14,016 bases of DNA from Actinomycetes bacterium (GTDB lineage: Bacteria > Actinomycetota > Acidimicrobiia > Acidimicrobiales > SZUA-35), in the NCBI GenBank assembly GCA_024227975.1, contig JAAETV010000242.1:1-14016 (forward strand), given 5' to 3'. Below are positions 1 to 7,209 of this stretch, one piece after another. The notes under the pieces were generated by a model. That model searched no databases. It had not been told where the DNA came from and saw nothing but the letters and a program-made list of their open reading frames with translations. The first letter of the stretch is position 1; the number at the start of each line of letters is the position of its first letter. The position numbers and the translations under genes are program-made.

Positions 1-251
1 GCGACTGGATCGACGAGCTCTACCCGGTATTCGAGCTTGTTCACCTGGGAGATCTGAAGTCCGAGGGCCTCGCTCAGCCTGACGATGGATGCCCGGTTCT
101 CACTGAAGTGAGAGAGCAGCGCCATCCGCGTTTCCGGATCCTCCTCTTCCCGCAATACCGCCCACAACTCATTTTGCGCACGCTGTAGAGCCTCGAGCTC
201 ACCTGTGAGCTCAGCCTCCGACTCCTGCGGACTATTCCAATGACCGTCCAC
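1..251 (-). CDS. Partial small protein, coiled-coil with a possible C-terminal helix-turn-helix (5' part only)
   Basis: This reading frame runs off the left edge; 83 complete codons are visible. It starts at GTG (249-251), preceded by AAGGGGG six bases upstream, and an in-frame TGA lies two codons before the GTG, so no longer start is possible in this frame. The N-terminal part is acidic and helical (about residues 9-39, rich in Glu, Leu and Gln), suggesting a short coiled coil. Residues 57-77 contain LSEALGLQISQVNKLEYR, which has the spacing of a helix-turn-helix (A-L-G-L-x-x-S-x-V-x-x-L-E). A small DNA-binding regulator is therefore possible, but I do not recognise the family and the C-terminus is missing. 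It may be translated together with the short overlapping ORF at 232-345. Confidence 0.6.
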   Translation of the reverse strand, partial: MDGHWNSPQESEAELTGELEALQRAQNELWAVLREEEDPETRMALLSHFSENRASIVRLSEALGLQISQVNKLEYRVELVDPV

Positions 252-345
252 GTGTCACCCCCTTGGTTCTGTATCCGATGAACTGTTCAGTTTTCGTCCG
301 ACGATCAGAGGACTCGTTTGTTCCGCCCTTGGCCGACGAACTCAT
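232..345 (-). CDS. Possible 37-aa ORF overlapping the start of the coiled-coil/HTH gene
   Basis: On the minus strand an ATG at 343-345 follows a good Shine-Dalgarno (GAAGGAAAG, about six bases upstream) and opens a 37-codon frame ending at TAG (232-234). It overlaps the GTG start of the next gene (251) by 20 nt in a different frame. The peptide begins MSSSAKGGTNESSDRR and ends TRGRSLE; it is hydrophilic and basic, with no membrane segment or recognisable domain. It could be a leader peptide coupled to the downstream gene, a real small protein, or a chance frame. The good ribosome binding site is the main argument in its favour. Confidence 0.3.
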   Translation of the reverse strand: MSSSAKGGTNESSDRRTKTEQFIGYRTKGVTRGRSLE

Positions 346-514
346 CGACTTTCCTTCAAACTAGCAGAACGAACAGTAGCTACTTTTGGGTAAATTCGCT
401 GGGATCCACCCATAGCCTTTTCCATCGATAGTTTGGGCACCTCCGGAACTATTGATTGATTATCCATCAGCATCATTGTCGCTATCAGTTGATGCTTGTC
501 GCCTCATCTCAGAG
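252..514. other. Relatively AT-rich intergenic region
   Basis: This stretch lies between two minus-strand genes and is visibly richer in A and T than the rest of the window. It must carry the promoter of the gene starting at 251. The only sigma-70-like element I see is a minus-strand GATAAT hexamer at 459-464, with no good -35 partner. A 12-bp dyad AACTGTTCAGTT (281-292) lies 30 bp before the GTG start. Apart from the possible small ORF ending at 232, I see no gene, tRNA or clear terminator here. Confidence 0.5.
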
Positions 515-1108
515 CTAACTTCCTGGGCGAGGTGACGATCCCAAGATCTGGCGCAAGGCCCACACCAACACGAGAACCAGGGCGGCGAAGCCGAGGGCTC
601 GCATCAGGAGGGTCCGCTCGGGAGCAACGGCGGCCATCACTGCCCCCAAACCCCCGACGAACGCGGCTAGGGCAACAACGGTCACTACCTCGTTGATCCG
701 CTTTCGAGCCACAGCCGTTGCTCGCTGAACCCCGTCGCGATACTCGATCGAGGCCAGCCCAGCCTCCACCGCCACGTACCACAAGCACCCGGCAACCAGT
801 GACCGCCCCCAAAGCAGCTGATCGCTCGGGAAAAAGGCAATGGCAGCTCCGGCCAAGACGGGGGCAGTGGCCAGAGCAATCAACCGCTCAGACCCGATCC
901 CTACGCCGGCAATCAAGACCAATACTGCTGCGATCTCGACCCGGACCACCACTCCTTTGAGGGTGGTAGTGGTCATGATGACCAACAGGCTCAGGGCCAA
1001 TGCCATCGCCAGGCTGATCCCGGCCGCGACCCATCCGTCCTGAACCAATGGGCCATGATGACGGTGGTGGTGGTGGTGGTCGCGACCGTCAGGGCGTGCA
1101 TCGGTCAT
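515..1108 (-). CDS. Membrane protein with a His-rich N-terminal tail, last gene of the MoxR operon
   Basis: 197 aa. The start is the ATG at 1106-1108, which overlaps the stop of the DUF58 gene as ATGA; a longer frame upstream only reads antisense-like sequence inside DUF58. Residues 1-20 are hydrophilic with a His cluster (five His, Arg, two His at about 11-18). Hydrophobic segments follow near 26-50, 55-72 and 75-93, then 102-120, 139-162 and 168-186, giving four to five likely transmembrane helices. There is no enzyme motif. Position at the end of the operon and the overlap argue for a role with MoxR/DUF58/DUF4129 at the membrane. I do not recognise the family. The His tail might bind metal, but that is only inference. 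Confidence 0.75.
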   Translation of the reverse strand: MTDARPDGRDHHHHHRHHGPLVQDGWVAAGISLAMALALSLLVIMTTTTLKGVVVRVEIAAVLVLIAGVGIGSERLIALATAPVLAGAAIAFFPSDQLLWGRSLVAGCLWYVAVEAGLASIEYRDGVQRATAVARKRINEVVTVVALAAFVGGLGAVMAAVAPERTLLMRALGFAALVLVLVWALRQILGSSPRPGS

Positions 1109-2397
1109 CGTCTGATTCCTCGACCCCGGCTGCGCCAACGGGTGAGGTCGGCCAGCACCACATCGAGGTGATTGCCCGGAACCCAACGGCCGACGGCTAT
1201 TCCGTGGGTAGCCAGCCGATCTCGAACCATCGTCCGCTCGGCTTGCCACATCCTGCGGGCCACAGCCGACGCCTCGGATCGGGCCGGAACCGCAGGATCA
1301 CCGTGGGCCATGCAGTCGATGACGACCACATCGTGCCCTGCCCCTCTCAACTCGAAGAGAGCATCGATGAAGCGGGTATCGAGCAGGGGGCTGAGGGCCA
1401 CGACGAACGAGCGCGCCGGCAGGGCCCGACGGGGCACGATGCTCAGATCTCGGTCCGAGGCGTTGGCGTGCAGACCAGTGGTGAGGAGGGCATCGGCCAA
1501 CCGCTGGAGTTGGAGCTGGCCGGCAGCCGGGACGACCCACCGGACCACCCCGCCCAGCTCGACCAATCCGATCCTGTCAGTGCGAGCCAGGTGGCTCTCT
1601 GCCAGTGCTATCGCGGCCTCGATGGCCAGGCCGACAACCGACCGAACATCGTGACCGGCTTCAACAAAGGAATCAAGCAACAACACGACATCGGTCGCTC
1701 TCTCAGGATGGCGTTGCGATACCCACAGCTCACCGGATCGCGCACTGATTCGCCAATTGATGTCGCGCTGGGAGTCACCAGCGACAAAGGGACGGATGTC
1801 GGCGTACTCGATGCCCCGATCGGCTTCGGCTGAATAGTGAGTGCCCGTGAGGCGCCGCACCAGCCAGGGGGCAACGAGACGCCGCAAGTCCATGGGGGTG
1901 GGATGGACGCGGAGCCATCGCTGCCCGGTGGTTGTCCCCGACCATTGGATCAGACCGTAGGTTTGACGCACGGTCAGTTGGACGCGGCCTAGGTCATGGC
2001 TGCCCCACTCAGTGGCGGTCAATGAGCAGCGGAGGGTGACCGGCCGACCGGGTGTCATCACATCGGCCTGGGGAGTCACCGGCCGATCCGAGTCACAAGG
2101 ACCTCGAGGCCAGAAACTGGGGGCCGGGACGAGCTTGGCCTCGACCCAACCATCGATTGGGCCCTTGACGACGACCTCGATCTCGACCTCGTCACCGACC
2201 AGGACCCGATTGGTGTCGAGCGCGACCGTGGCCCTGGTCTGGCCGGGCCTGGTCGAGACGAGGCCTAGCACCAACAGCACGGCCCACGGCGCGGCTAGCA
2301 GGGCCAGCTCTGGCCGCCCAGAGGTAATGGCGGAGACGGCGGCCATGGCCGTAACCACAACGGCGAGGGGAAGCCTGACCGTTGAGCGGCGAGTCAC
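1105..2397 (-). CDS. DUF58 family protein with vWA-like fold
   Basis: 430 aa from GTG at 2395-2397, which overlaps the MoxR stop as GTGA. Two membrane helices lie near the N-terminus (about 10-27 and 31-48), followed by a beta-rich region (55-165) and the DUF58 signature at 194-228, including RGIEYADIRPFVAGDSQRDI and NWRISARSGELWV. Behind it is a von Willebrand A-like half beginning DVVLLLDSF (236-244). DUF58 proteins are almost always encoded next to MoxR ATPases and are thought to be their partners in complex assembly or envelope functions. The usual MIDAS DxSxS is degraded here (Asp242-Ser-Phe-Val), so metal binding by this site is doubtful. Membrane anchored, with the large domain probably cytoplasmic. 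Confidence 0.93.
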   Translation of the reverse strand: MTRRSTVRLPLAVVVTAMAAVSAITSGRPELALLAAPWAVLLVLGLVSTRPGQTRATVALDTNRVLVGDEVEIEVVVKGPIDGWVEAKLVPAPSFWPRGPCDSDRPVTPQADVMTPGRPVTLRCSLTATEWGSHDLGRVQLTVRQTYGLIQWSGTTTGQRWLRVHPTPMDLRRLVAPWLVRRLTGTHYSAEADRGIEYADIRPFVAGDSQRDINWRISARSGELWVSQRHPERATDVVLLLDSFVEAGHDVRSVVGLAIEAAIALAESHLARTDRIGLVELGGVVRWVVPAAGQLQLQRLADALLTTGLHANASDRDLSIVPRRALPARSFVVALSPLLDTRFIDALFELRGAGHDVVVIDCMAHGDPAVPARSEASAVARRMWQAERTMVRDRLATHGIAVGRWVPGNHLDVVLADLTRWRSRGRGIRR

Positions 2398-3410
2398 CCG
2401 GCAGCAGTGGGGTTGGGCCGGCCGGGGAGAGTGGCCGGCGTCGGTACCCCCTCTAGGCACTCGTTGACGATGGCCATTCCGTCGACTCCTCTGACCCACA
2501 TCTCAGGTCTGAGTACCACCCGATGCCCGAGGGCGGCGGCAGCAACGGCCTTCACATCGTCGGGGGTGACATAGTCGCGACCGTCGATCATGGCGCTAGC
2601 CCGCCCCAGCTTGACCAGGGCATCGACTCCTCTCGGGCTCGCACCAGCCTGGACCTGGGGGCTGGTGCGAGTGGCATGGACGAGATCGACGCAGTATTCG
2701 ATGACGGGCTCAGAAACGAGGATCGTCTCCAATGTTGCCTGGATCCCGAGGACGGTCTGCTGATCGACGACGGGAGCCAGGATGACGTCATCGGTGGCCC
2801 GCTGGAGGCGGCGCCTGATGATCTCGATCTCGTCGGACCTGGTGGGATATCCAAGTGAGCTACGAGCCATGAACCGGTCGATCTGGGCTTCGGGTAGCGG
2901 ATAGGTACCCTCGAACTCGATCGGGTTCTGGGTAGCCAGAACCACGAACGGGGCCGGCAATTGATGCGATATCCCGTCGACTGTGACCTGGCGCTCTTGC
3001 ATAGCTTCGAGCAGAGCAGCCTGGGTCTTGGGGGGAGCCCGATTGATCTCATCCCCGAGGACGATGTTGTTGAACACCGGGCCGGGTCTGAACTCGAACT
3101 CGAGCCGCCCCTGGTCATAGAGAAGGGAGCCGGTGACATCAGCAGGCATCAGATCAGGGGTGAACTGGACGCGACCGACCGTCAACCCGGTCACCTGGGC
3201 CAGGGATCGGGCAATCAGTGTCTTGCCAAGTCCGGGCATGTCCTCCAGGAGAACATGCCCCCCGGCCAGCAACCCACTGAGCACGAGCTGGAGGGCCGGC
3301 CGTTTGCCGACGATGACTGTCTCGAGCCGATCGAGGATCTGCTGGCAGACCCCGGCCCCCTCCCCGACTGTCAGTGCAACCGGTTGCCCATAGCCTCCGT
3401 ACTCACTCAT
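2394..3410 (-). CDS. MoxR family AAA+ ATPase
   Basis: 338 aa. The ATG at 3408-3410 is chosen because GAGGA lies eight bases upstream and the product then starts like other MoxR proteins; the frame remains open further upstream but overlaps the previous gene. Visible ATPase elements: Walker A EDMPGLGKT (56-64, Lys63), Walker B NIVLGDE (115-121), sensor 1 in ATQNP (Asn162), the arginine finger region EAQIDRF (Arg179) and sensor 2 in SPRGVDAL (Arg260). MoxR ATPases act as chaperone-like remodelers working with vWA/DUF58 proteins. The start overlaps the previous gene by 8 nt and the stop overlaps DUF58 by 4 nt, so all are translated from one mRNA. All catalytic elements look intact. Confidence 0.96.
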   Translation of the reverse strand: MSEYGGYGQPVALTVGEGAGVCQQILDRLETVIVGKRPALQLVLSGLLAGGHVLLEDMPGLGKTLIARSLAQVTGLTVGRVQFTPDLMPADVTGSLLYDQGRLEFEFRPGPVFNNIVLGDEINRAPPKTQAALLEAMQERQVTVDGISHQLPAPFVVLATQNPIEFEGTYPLPEAQIDRFMARSSLGYPTRSDEIEIIRRRLQRATDDVILAPVVDQQTVLGIQATLETILVSEPVIEYCVDLVHATRTSPQVQAGASPRGVDALVKLGRASAMIDGRDYVTPDDVKAVAAAALGHRVVLRPEMWVRGVDGMAIVNECLEGVPTPATLPGRPNPTAAG

Positions 3411-3966
3411 GGTCTGAGTCCTCGCTAGCTCTGATCTCTTGTTGGTCCACGGCCAAGATGTCGAACAAGCGCTCGATGTCGTCAAGGTCCACCTCTCTGG
3501 CTGGAGCTCGAGGATCGATGAGGGGGACCAGGTCACCTAGCACGATGGCCGCCCGCTCCGGGCTCGATTCCAGATCGATGCCGTGGCGGGTGGCCAGGAA
3601 GTGCTCGGTCAGCTCCCGCAGCCGGGGACGTAGCCGGAGCGACATGGCCCGCTCGTTGTCTCGGGCGCTCAACAACAACCCCTCGAGCGAGATCAAAGGC
3701 CGGGGTCGCTGAGGCTCGACACCACGATGGCGGCGCCGCCTCCAGATCCCCGTGAGCCGCTCGGGCCCAATCGGCGCCAGTTTCAGCAGGTCGACGGTTA
3801 CCAGCCACGCCAGCCACCCTGCAACGAACACCAGCCAGAGCTCCACTGAAGCTTGGCGGCGCTCCTCAACCGAGAGGACGACGATCAGACCCAACACCAG
3901 TCCCCAGGCCACACTGACCAGGACGCGTCGGACGCTCACCAGTTGGGTCTCATCGTCAACCGACAC
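3403..3966 (-). CDS. Small two-TM membrane protein of the MoxR operon
   Basis: 187 aa from GTG at 3964-3966, overlapping the DUF4129 gene stop by 11 nt; AGGAG lies 11 bases upstream, rather far. A second GTG at 3937-3939 is an alternative start. Two transmembrane helices are seen at about 14-33 and 42-62, followed by a basic stretch (75-89) and a soluble C-terminal half. The segment RLRPRLRELTEHFLATRHGI with DLESSPERAAIVLGD (about 111-145) resembles the LRPRLRE...LLG pattern I recall from uncharacterised proteins in the same position of actinobacterial DUF4129-MoxR-DUF58 operons. No catalytic residues are evident. Likely a membrane component of the MoxR system; the function is unknown. Confidence 0.8.
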   Translation of the reverse strand: MSVDDETQLVSVRRVLVSVAWGLVLGLIVVLSVEERRQASVELWLVFVAGWLAWLVTVDLLKLAPIGPERLTGIWRRRRHRGVEPQRPRPLISLEGLLLSARDNERAMSLRLRPRLRELTEHFLATRHGIDLESSPERAAIVLGDLVPLIDPRAPAREVDLDDIERLFDILAVDQQEIRASEDSDHE

Positions 3967-4831
3967 GGGACAGCTCGCTCCTGACCCTGCGCAGAGCAGC
4001 CGCCGCCTCCCACTTGTCACCCTCAGTGATCAGATGGTTGGAGAAGCGGGCCAGCTCATGCAGTCGAGCCAGATCGATCAGGGGTGCCGGGTCGACGATC
4101 ACCTCGCTCAGGATCCGGGTCAGATACTCGGTCGGGGTCTCGGTTGGTTGGGGAGGGTGCCCAAGTTCGGCCAATGCTCCCTCCACTCCGGCATAGGCCA
4201 CCATCACCGCCGAACGCGGATCATTACCCAACTCCAGCTGGTTCGCAGCCTCGTCGACGATCGGGACCAGCCGATCCTGAAATGAGCTGTCGTCTCCATC
4301 GTCTGGTGTCGCCACCGCTCCAAGCCGACGCCGACTCCAAGCAACCAACACCACCGACAAGACAATGGCTATCAATACCACACCCAACTCGCTGGCGGCG
4401 ATGGTGGGGGTGCCCGGCACGTCGACCTCGGTGTCTAGCTGAGTGGTCGGAGGCACCTCGACCTCGATCTCAACCGGTTCCCCACGATCGAGACGACTGA
4501 AAGCAATAACGACCAGCACCGCCACAACAATGAAAGGCCACACCGGCTTGCGCTCGGGGACCTCTATCGCTTCCTGGCGGCTGAAGATCATCGACAACAA
4601 CAACAGCACTGCTACTACCAGCCCGACTCCCATCACCAACGCGACCAGAGCGGCGAACAATCCGCCGAGAGATGGCACCCCGACCCATTGGGAGTCACCA
4701 GGCTCCTCCCCGGCAGCCAATACGACGATGCCGACCCACATGGCCAACACTGCTCCTATGACCGCCGAACGTCGGTTGACACGACCTCTCAACCGGCTCA
4801 GGAGCTCCCCGATCGACCGTCTTGACACCAT
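3956..4831 (-). CDS. DUF4129 domain membrane protein, first gene of the MoxR operon
   Basis: 291 aa if translated from the ATG at 4829-4831; a GTG at 4838-4840 is also possible, and neither has a strong Shine-Dalgarno. Four membrane helices are visible (about 23-40, 54-84, 97-112 and 145-166), the third and fourth separated by an acidic, Pro-rich external-looking segment (115-142). The C-terminal soluble part (184-290) matches the DUF4129 pattern: FQDRL, then AYAGVEGALAELG, ETPTEYL, and LARLHELARFSNHLI near the end. DUF4129 is often fused to transglutaminase-like TgpA proteins or sits beside them; here it stands alone. Only 32 nt separate it from the epoxide hydrolase stop, so it may be read from that transcript or from a promoter inside that gene. 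Confidence 0.85.
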   Translation of the reverse strand: MVSRRSIGELLSRLRGRVNRRSAVIGAVLAMWVGIVVLAAGEEPGDSQWVGVPSLGGLFAALVALVMGVGLVVAVLLLLSMIFSRQEAIEVPERKPVWPFIVVAVLVVIAFSRLDRGEPVEIEVEVPPTTQLDTEVDVPGTPTIAASELGVVLIAIVLSVVLVAWSRRRLGAVATPDDGDDSSFQDRLVPIVDEAANQLELGNDPRSAVMVAYAGVEGALAELGHPPQPTETPTEYLTRILSEVIVDPAPLIDLARLHELARFSNHLITEGDKWEAAAALRRVRSELSRVG

Positions 4832-4863
4832 GGCCAACACTAGCCCGGACGCTGACCAGGGCT

Positions 4864-5997
4864 TCAGCGGACGGTTGCGAAGAAGGCACGGACATCGTCG
4901 ACGAACAGCTCCGGCTGCTCGAAGGCTCCGAAGTGTCCACCGCGAGCCATCTCGGTCCAATGGGTGATGTTGTAGTTGGCCTCACACCAGGCTCGTGGGG
5001 ATCGGATGATCTCCCGGGGGAAGGAAGCCACCCCAGTCGGTAGCTCGACCCGGTCCCCCTGACCGAAGCTGGCGAAGCTCTCCCAATAGAGCTTTCCCGA
5101 CGAGCCCCCGTTTCCCTGGAGCCAGTAGAACATGACGTTGTCCAGCAACTCATCCTTGGTCAGGATGTTCTCGGGGTGACCGTCGCAATCCATCCATGAC
5201 CAGAACTTTTCGACCACCCAGGCCATCTGCCCGACCGGTGAGTCAACCAGGCTGTAGCCAAGGGTCTGAGGTCGAGTGCTCTGCTGCTTGGAATAACCAG
5301 AGTCCCAGTCCTGGTAGTACTTGATGCCAGCAAATGCAGCCTGGTCGGCTTCGCTTGGATCGGTCTTGGCTTCAGTGGTCGGCCGCCCGGCCGGCATATT
5401 GGTGTGGATGGCGACACAACGGCCCTCGTTGCGGCCGATCTGGGAGGTGACGGCGGCACCCCAGTCGCCCCCTTGGGCTCCGAACTGGTCGTAGCCGATG
5501 CGACCCATCAGCTCATCCCACACCCCAGCGATCTTCTCAACACCCCAGCCGGGGGTCGTTGGCTTGGCCGAGAATCCGTAGCCCGGAAGCGATGGGCACA
5601 CAACATCGAAGGCATCTTCGGCCCTACCCCCGTGGGCCGTCGGGTCAGTCAGGGGTTCGATGATCCTGTGGAACTCGACGACCGAGCCCGGCCAACCGTG
5701 GGTGATCAGAAGGGGGAAAGCGTCACGATGGGGTGAGCGCTGGTGGATGAAGTGGATGTCGAGCCCGTCGAGCTCGGTGGTGAATTGACCGAACCGGTTG
5801 AGTGCCGCCTCCCGTTCCCGCCAGTCGTAGGCGTTGACCCAATAGGAGGCCAGCTCCTGTGTGTAGGCCAGGGGAACGCCCTGGCTCCAGTCATCAACGG
5901 TCTCCGGCTCGGGCCAGCGGGTAGCCCGGATACGGCGAGCCAGATCGTCGAGCTCGGACTGATCGATGTCAATGGTGAACGGGCGGACCTCGGTCAT
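4864..5997 (-). CDS. Epoxide hydrolase, microsomal (EHN) type, alpha/beta hydrolase fold
   Basis: 377 aa. The ATG at 5995-5997 has a strong GAGGAG seven bases upstream, and the protein starts as the family does (RPFTIDIDQSELDDLARRI), so the longer upstream frame is rejected. The N-terminal EHN domain covers about 5-110. The HGWPG oxyanion motif is at 100-104, the nucleophile is Asp178 in GGDWG, the probable charge-relay acid is Glu329 in FPREI, and the base is His355 in GGHFGAFEQPE. Tyrosines in the lid (for example KYYQDW and LYWESF) can serve as epoxide-polarising residues. The family hydrolyses epoxides to vicinal diols through an ester intermediate; the substrate cannot be read from sequence. 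It is divergent from the SMP-30-like gene, suggesting a shared control region. Confidence 0.93.
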   Translation of the reverse strand: MTEVRPFTIDIDQSELDDLARRIRATRWPEPETVDDWSQGVPLAYTQELASYWVNAYDWREREAALNRFGQFTTELDGLDIHFIHQRSPHRDAFPLLITHGWPGSVVEFHRIIEPLTDPTAHGGRAEDAFDVVCPSLPGYGFSAKPTTPGWGVEKIAGVWDELMGRIGYDQFGAQGGDWGAAVTSQIGRNEGRCVAIHTNMPAGRPTTEAKTDPSEADQAAFAGIKYYQDWDSGYSKQQSTRPQTLGYSLVDSPVGQMAWVVEKFWSWMDCDGHPENILTKDELLDNVMFYWLQGNGGSSGKLYWESFASFGQGDRVELPTGVASFPREIIRSPRAWCEANYNITHWTEMARGGHFGAFEQPELFVDDVRAFFATVR

Positions 5998-6178
5998 GGG
6001 GGTCTCCTCACTGACTGGTTCCCAGATGGCGGCAACCGCGAACCTAGTTGCCATACCGGCCCGCTGGTAGCTGATCCGAAACTGGCTGGCCACGGGCTCA
6101 ACCCATGGTCAGAGCTGGCCCAGCCGATGGTCGGGAGCTACGTTCGATCCAAGCCCAGGAGGCCAAGGAGTGTCACCG
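5998..6178. promoter_or_regulatory. Divergent control region between the epoxide hydrolase and the SMP-30 leader
   Basis: These 181 bases lie between the epoxide hydrolase start (minus) and the leader ORF of the SMP-30 gene (plus), so promoters for both directions should be here. I could not find a convincing sigma-70 -35/-10 pair on either strand. A 16-bp imperfect dyad, TACCGG-CCCG-CTGGTA (6054-6069, one mismatch), is a candidate operator. A smaller dyad, CTGG-TTC-CCAG, lies at 6015-6025. Two purine-rich ribosome-binding sequences, AGGAGG (6157-6162) and AAGGAG (6165-6170), end the region. Confidence 0.35.
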
Positions 6179-6256
6179 ATGACGACCGAAGCCATCAAGC
6201 CCACGATGATTAGTGACCACCCAACCCCGGGGGCAGCCTCCCCGGGATCGAGCTGA
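6179..6256 (+). CDS. Leader ORF (25 aa) coupled to the SMP-30 gene
   Basis: ATG at 6179 has AAGGAG exactly eight bases upstream, and an in-frame GTG at 6170 has AGGAGG seven bases upstream, so the ribosome is well directed to this frame. It reads MTTEAIKPTMISDHP..., ends GAASPGSS, and its TGA (6254-6256) shares a base with the ATG of the next gene (TGATG). The SMP-30 gene itself has only a weak Shine-Dalgarno, and a perfect 7-bp inverted repeat (6226-6246) sits inside the last codons of this ORF. That arrangement is typical of translational coupling. The peptide has no recognised domain and no run of a single amino acid as in classical attenuators. It may be a small protein in its own right. 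Confidence 0.5.
   Translation: MTTEAIKPTMISDHPTPGAASPGSS
6226..6246 (+). promoter_or_regulatory. GC hairpin just upstream of the SMP-30 start
   Basis: CCCGGGG (6226-6232) and CCCCGGG (6240-6246) are perfect inverted arms with a seven-base loop, ending nine bases before the ATG at 6256. Folded in the mRNA it would hinder initiation at the SMP-30 start unless a ribosome translating the leader ORF opens it. The role is inferred; no experiment supports it. Confidence 0.4.
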
Positions 6257-7206
6257 TGGCCCTCGACCCCGCCATCGAGATTCTCGACAAGCGCTTCTAC
6301 CAGCTCGTGATCCACAACGCTCATATCGATGGGCTGTGGACGGGAGCCCGTTGGACCGAGGGCCCGGTCTATGTCCCAGCGGGCCGCTACCTGTTGTTCT
6401 CCGATATTCCAAACGACCGGACCCTCCGCTACGACGAGCTGACCGGCACGGTGACGACCTTTGAACAGCCGGCCCTGAACCAGAACGGACATTGTCTGGA
6501 CCTGGAAGGTCGGGTCGTCAGCTGCGAGCATCGGGGGCGGGCCGTCAGCCGCATCGGCCACCACGGCCAGCGAGAGGTGTTGGCCGACTCCTGGGAGGGA
6601 AAGCGGCTCAACTCACCGAACGACGTCGTCGTCAGTTCCGACGGTGGTGTCTGGTTCACTGACCCCACCTACGGGATCGACAGTGGCTACGAAGGAGACC
6701 GGGCCGAATCCGAGATCGGCCACTCCTACGTGTACCGGATCGATGCCGACGGTTCGATCTCGGCCGTGATCACCGACATGGTGCGCCCCAACGGGCTCGC
6801 CTTCTCGCCAGACGAATCGCTGCTATATGTCGCCGATACGGGGATCTCCCATGTTGGCACGGCGTGCCCTCCCGACATCCGGGCCTACCCGATGGCCGCT
6901 GACGGCCGCTCGATTGCCGGCCCCGCCACCACCTTCGCCACCTGCACCGAAGGGGTATTCGATGGCTTTCGGGTCGACGACCACGCCAATCTGTGGACCT
7001 CGGCGGGTGACGGGGTCCACTGCTATGACCCCGATGGCACCCTGATTGGCAAGATCCATCTCCCCGAGGTGGTAGCCAACGTGGAGTTCGGAGGCCAGAA
7101 ACGCAACCGCCTCTACATCTGCGCAACCACCAGCCTGTTCGCCTTCTATCTCAATACGAGGGCGGCCAGCCGACCCAACCGTCGGCCCCCAAGCGGTCTG
7201 GCTTGA
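6256..7206 (+). CDS. SMP-30/gluconolactonase/LRE-like family protein (probable lactonase)
   Basis: 316 aa. The start at 6256 gives the normal N-terminus of this family (EILDKRFYQLV), and the TGATG junction links it to the leader ORF. The six-bladed beta-propeller motifs are clear: WTEGPVY (Glu35), LNSPNDVVV (Asn122), GVWFTDPTYGI (132-141), RPNGLAFSPDE (Asn179) and FDGFRVDDHANLW (Asp236). Glu35, Asn122, Asn179 and Asp236 are the probable divalent-metal ligands. Known relatives hydrolyse sugar lactones or organophosphates; the natural substrate here is unknown. No signal peptide is seen, so it is probably cytoplasmic. The Arg/Pro-rich tail (about 301-316) is unlike the compact propeller. It ends 3 nt from the convergent swivel-domain gene, leaving no space for a separate terminator. 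Confidence 0.9.
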   Translation: MALDPAIEILDKRFYQLVIHNAHIDGLWTGARWTEGPVYVPAGRYLLFSDIPNDRTLRYDELTGTVTTFEQPALNQNGHCLDLEGRVVSCEHRGRAVSRIGHHGQREVLADSWEGKRLNSPNDVVVSSDGGVWFTDPTYGIDSGYEGDRAESEIGHSYVYRIDADGSISAVITDMVRPNGLAFSPDESLLYVADTGISHVGTACPPDIRAYPMAADGRSIAGPATTFATCTEGVFDGFRVDDHANLWTSAGDGVHCYDPDGTLIGKIHLPEVVANVEFGGQKRNRLYICATTSLFAFYLNTRAASRPNRRPPSGLA

Positions 7207-7209
7207 CCT

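Noticed and set aside
1060..1081. GGT triplet tract as a CRISPR or tandem-repeat locus
   Set aside because: It is a short in-frame codon repeat encoding histidines, without spacers.
1048..1833. 261-aa plus-strand ORF, antisense to the DUF58 gene
   Set aside because: It is low-complexity Gly/His/Gln-rich translation on the opposite strand of a gene with clear DUF58 motifs; no ribosome binding site or domain.
4443..4967. 174-aa plus-strand ORF, Thr/Asn/Arg-rich
   Set aside because: It is the antisense reading of hydrophobic codons in the DUF4129 protein.
5998..6093. 32-residue upstream extension of the epoxide hydrolase
   Set aside because: The ATG at 5997 has a strong GAGGAG and gives the usual EHN N-terminus.
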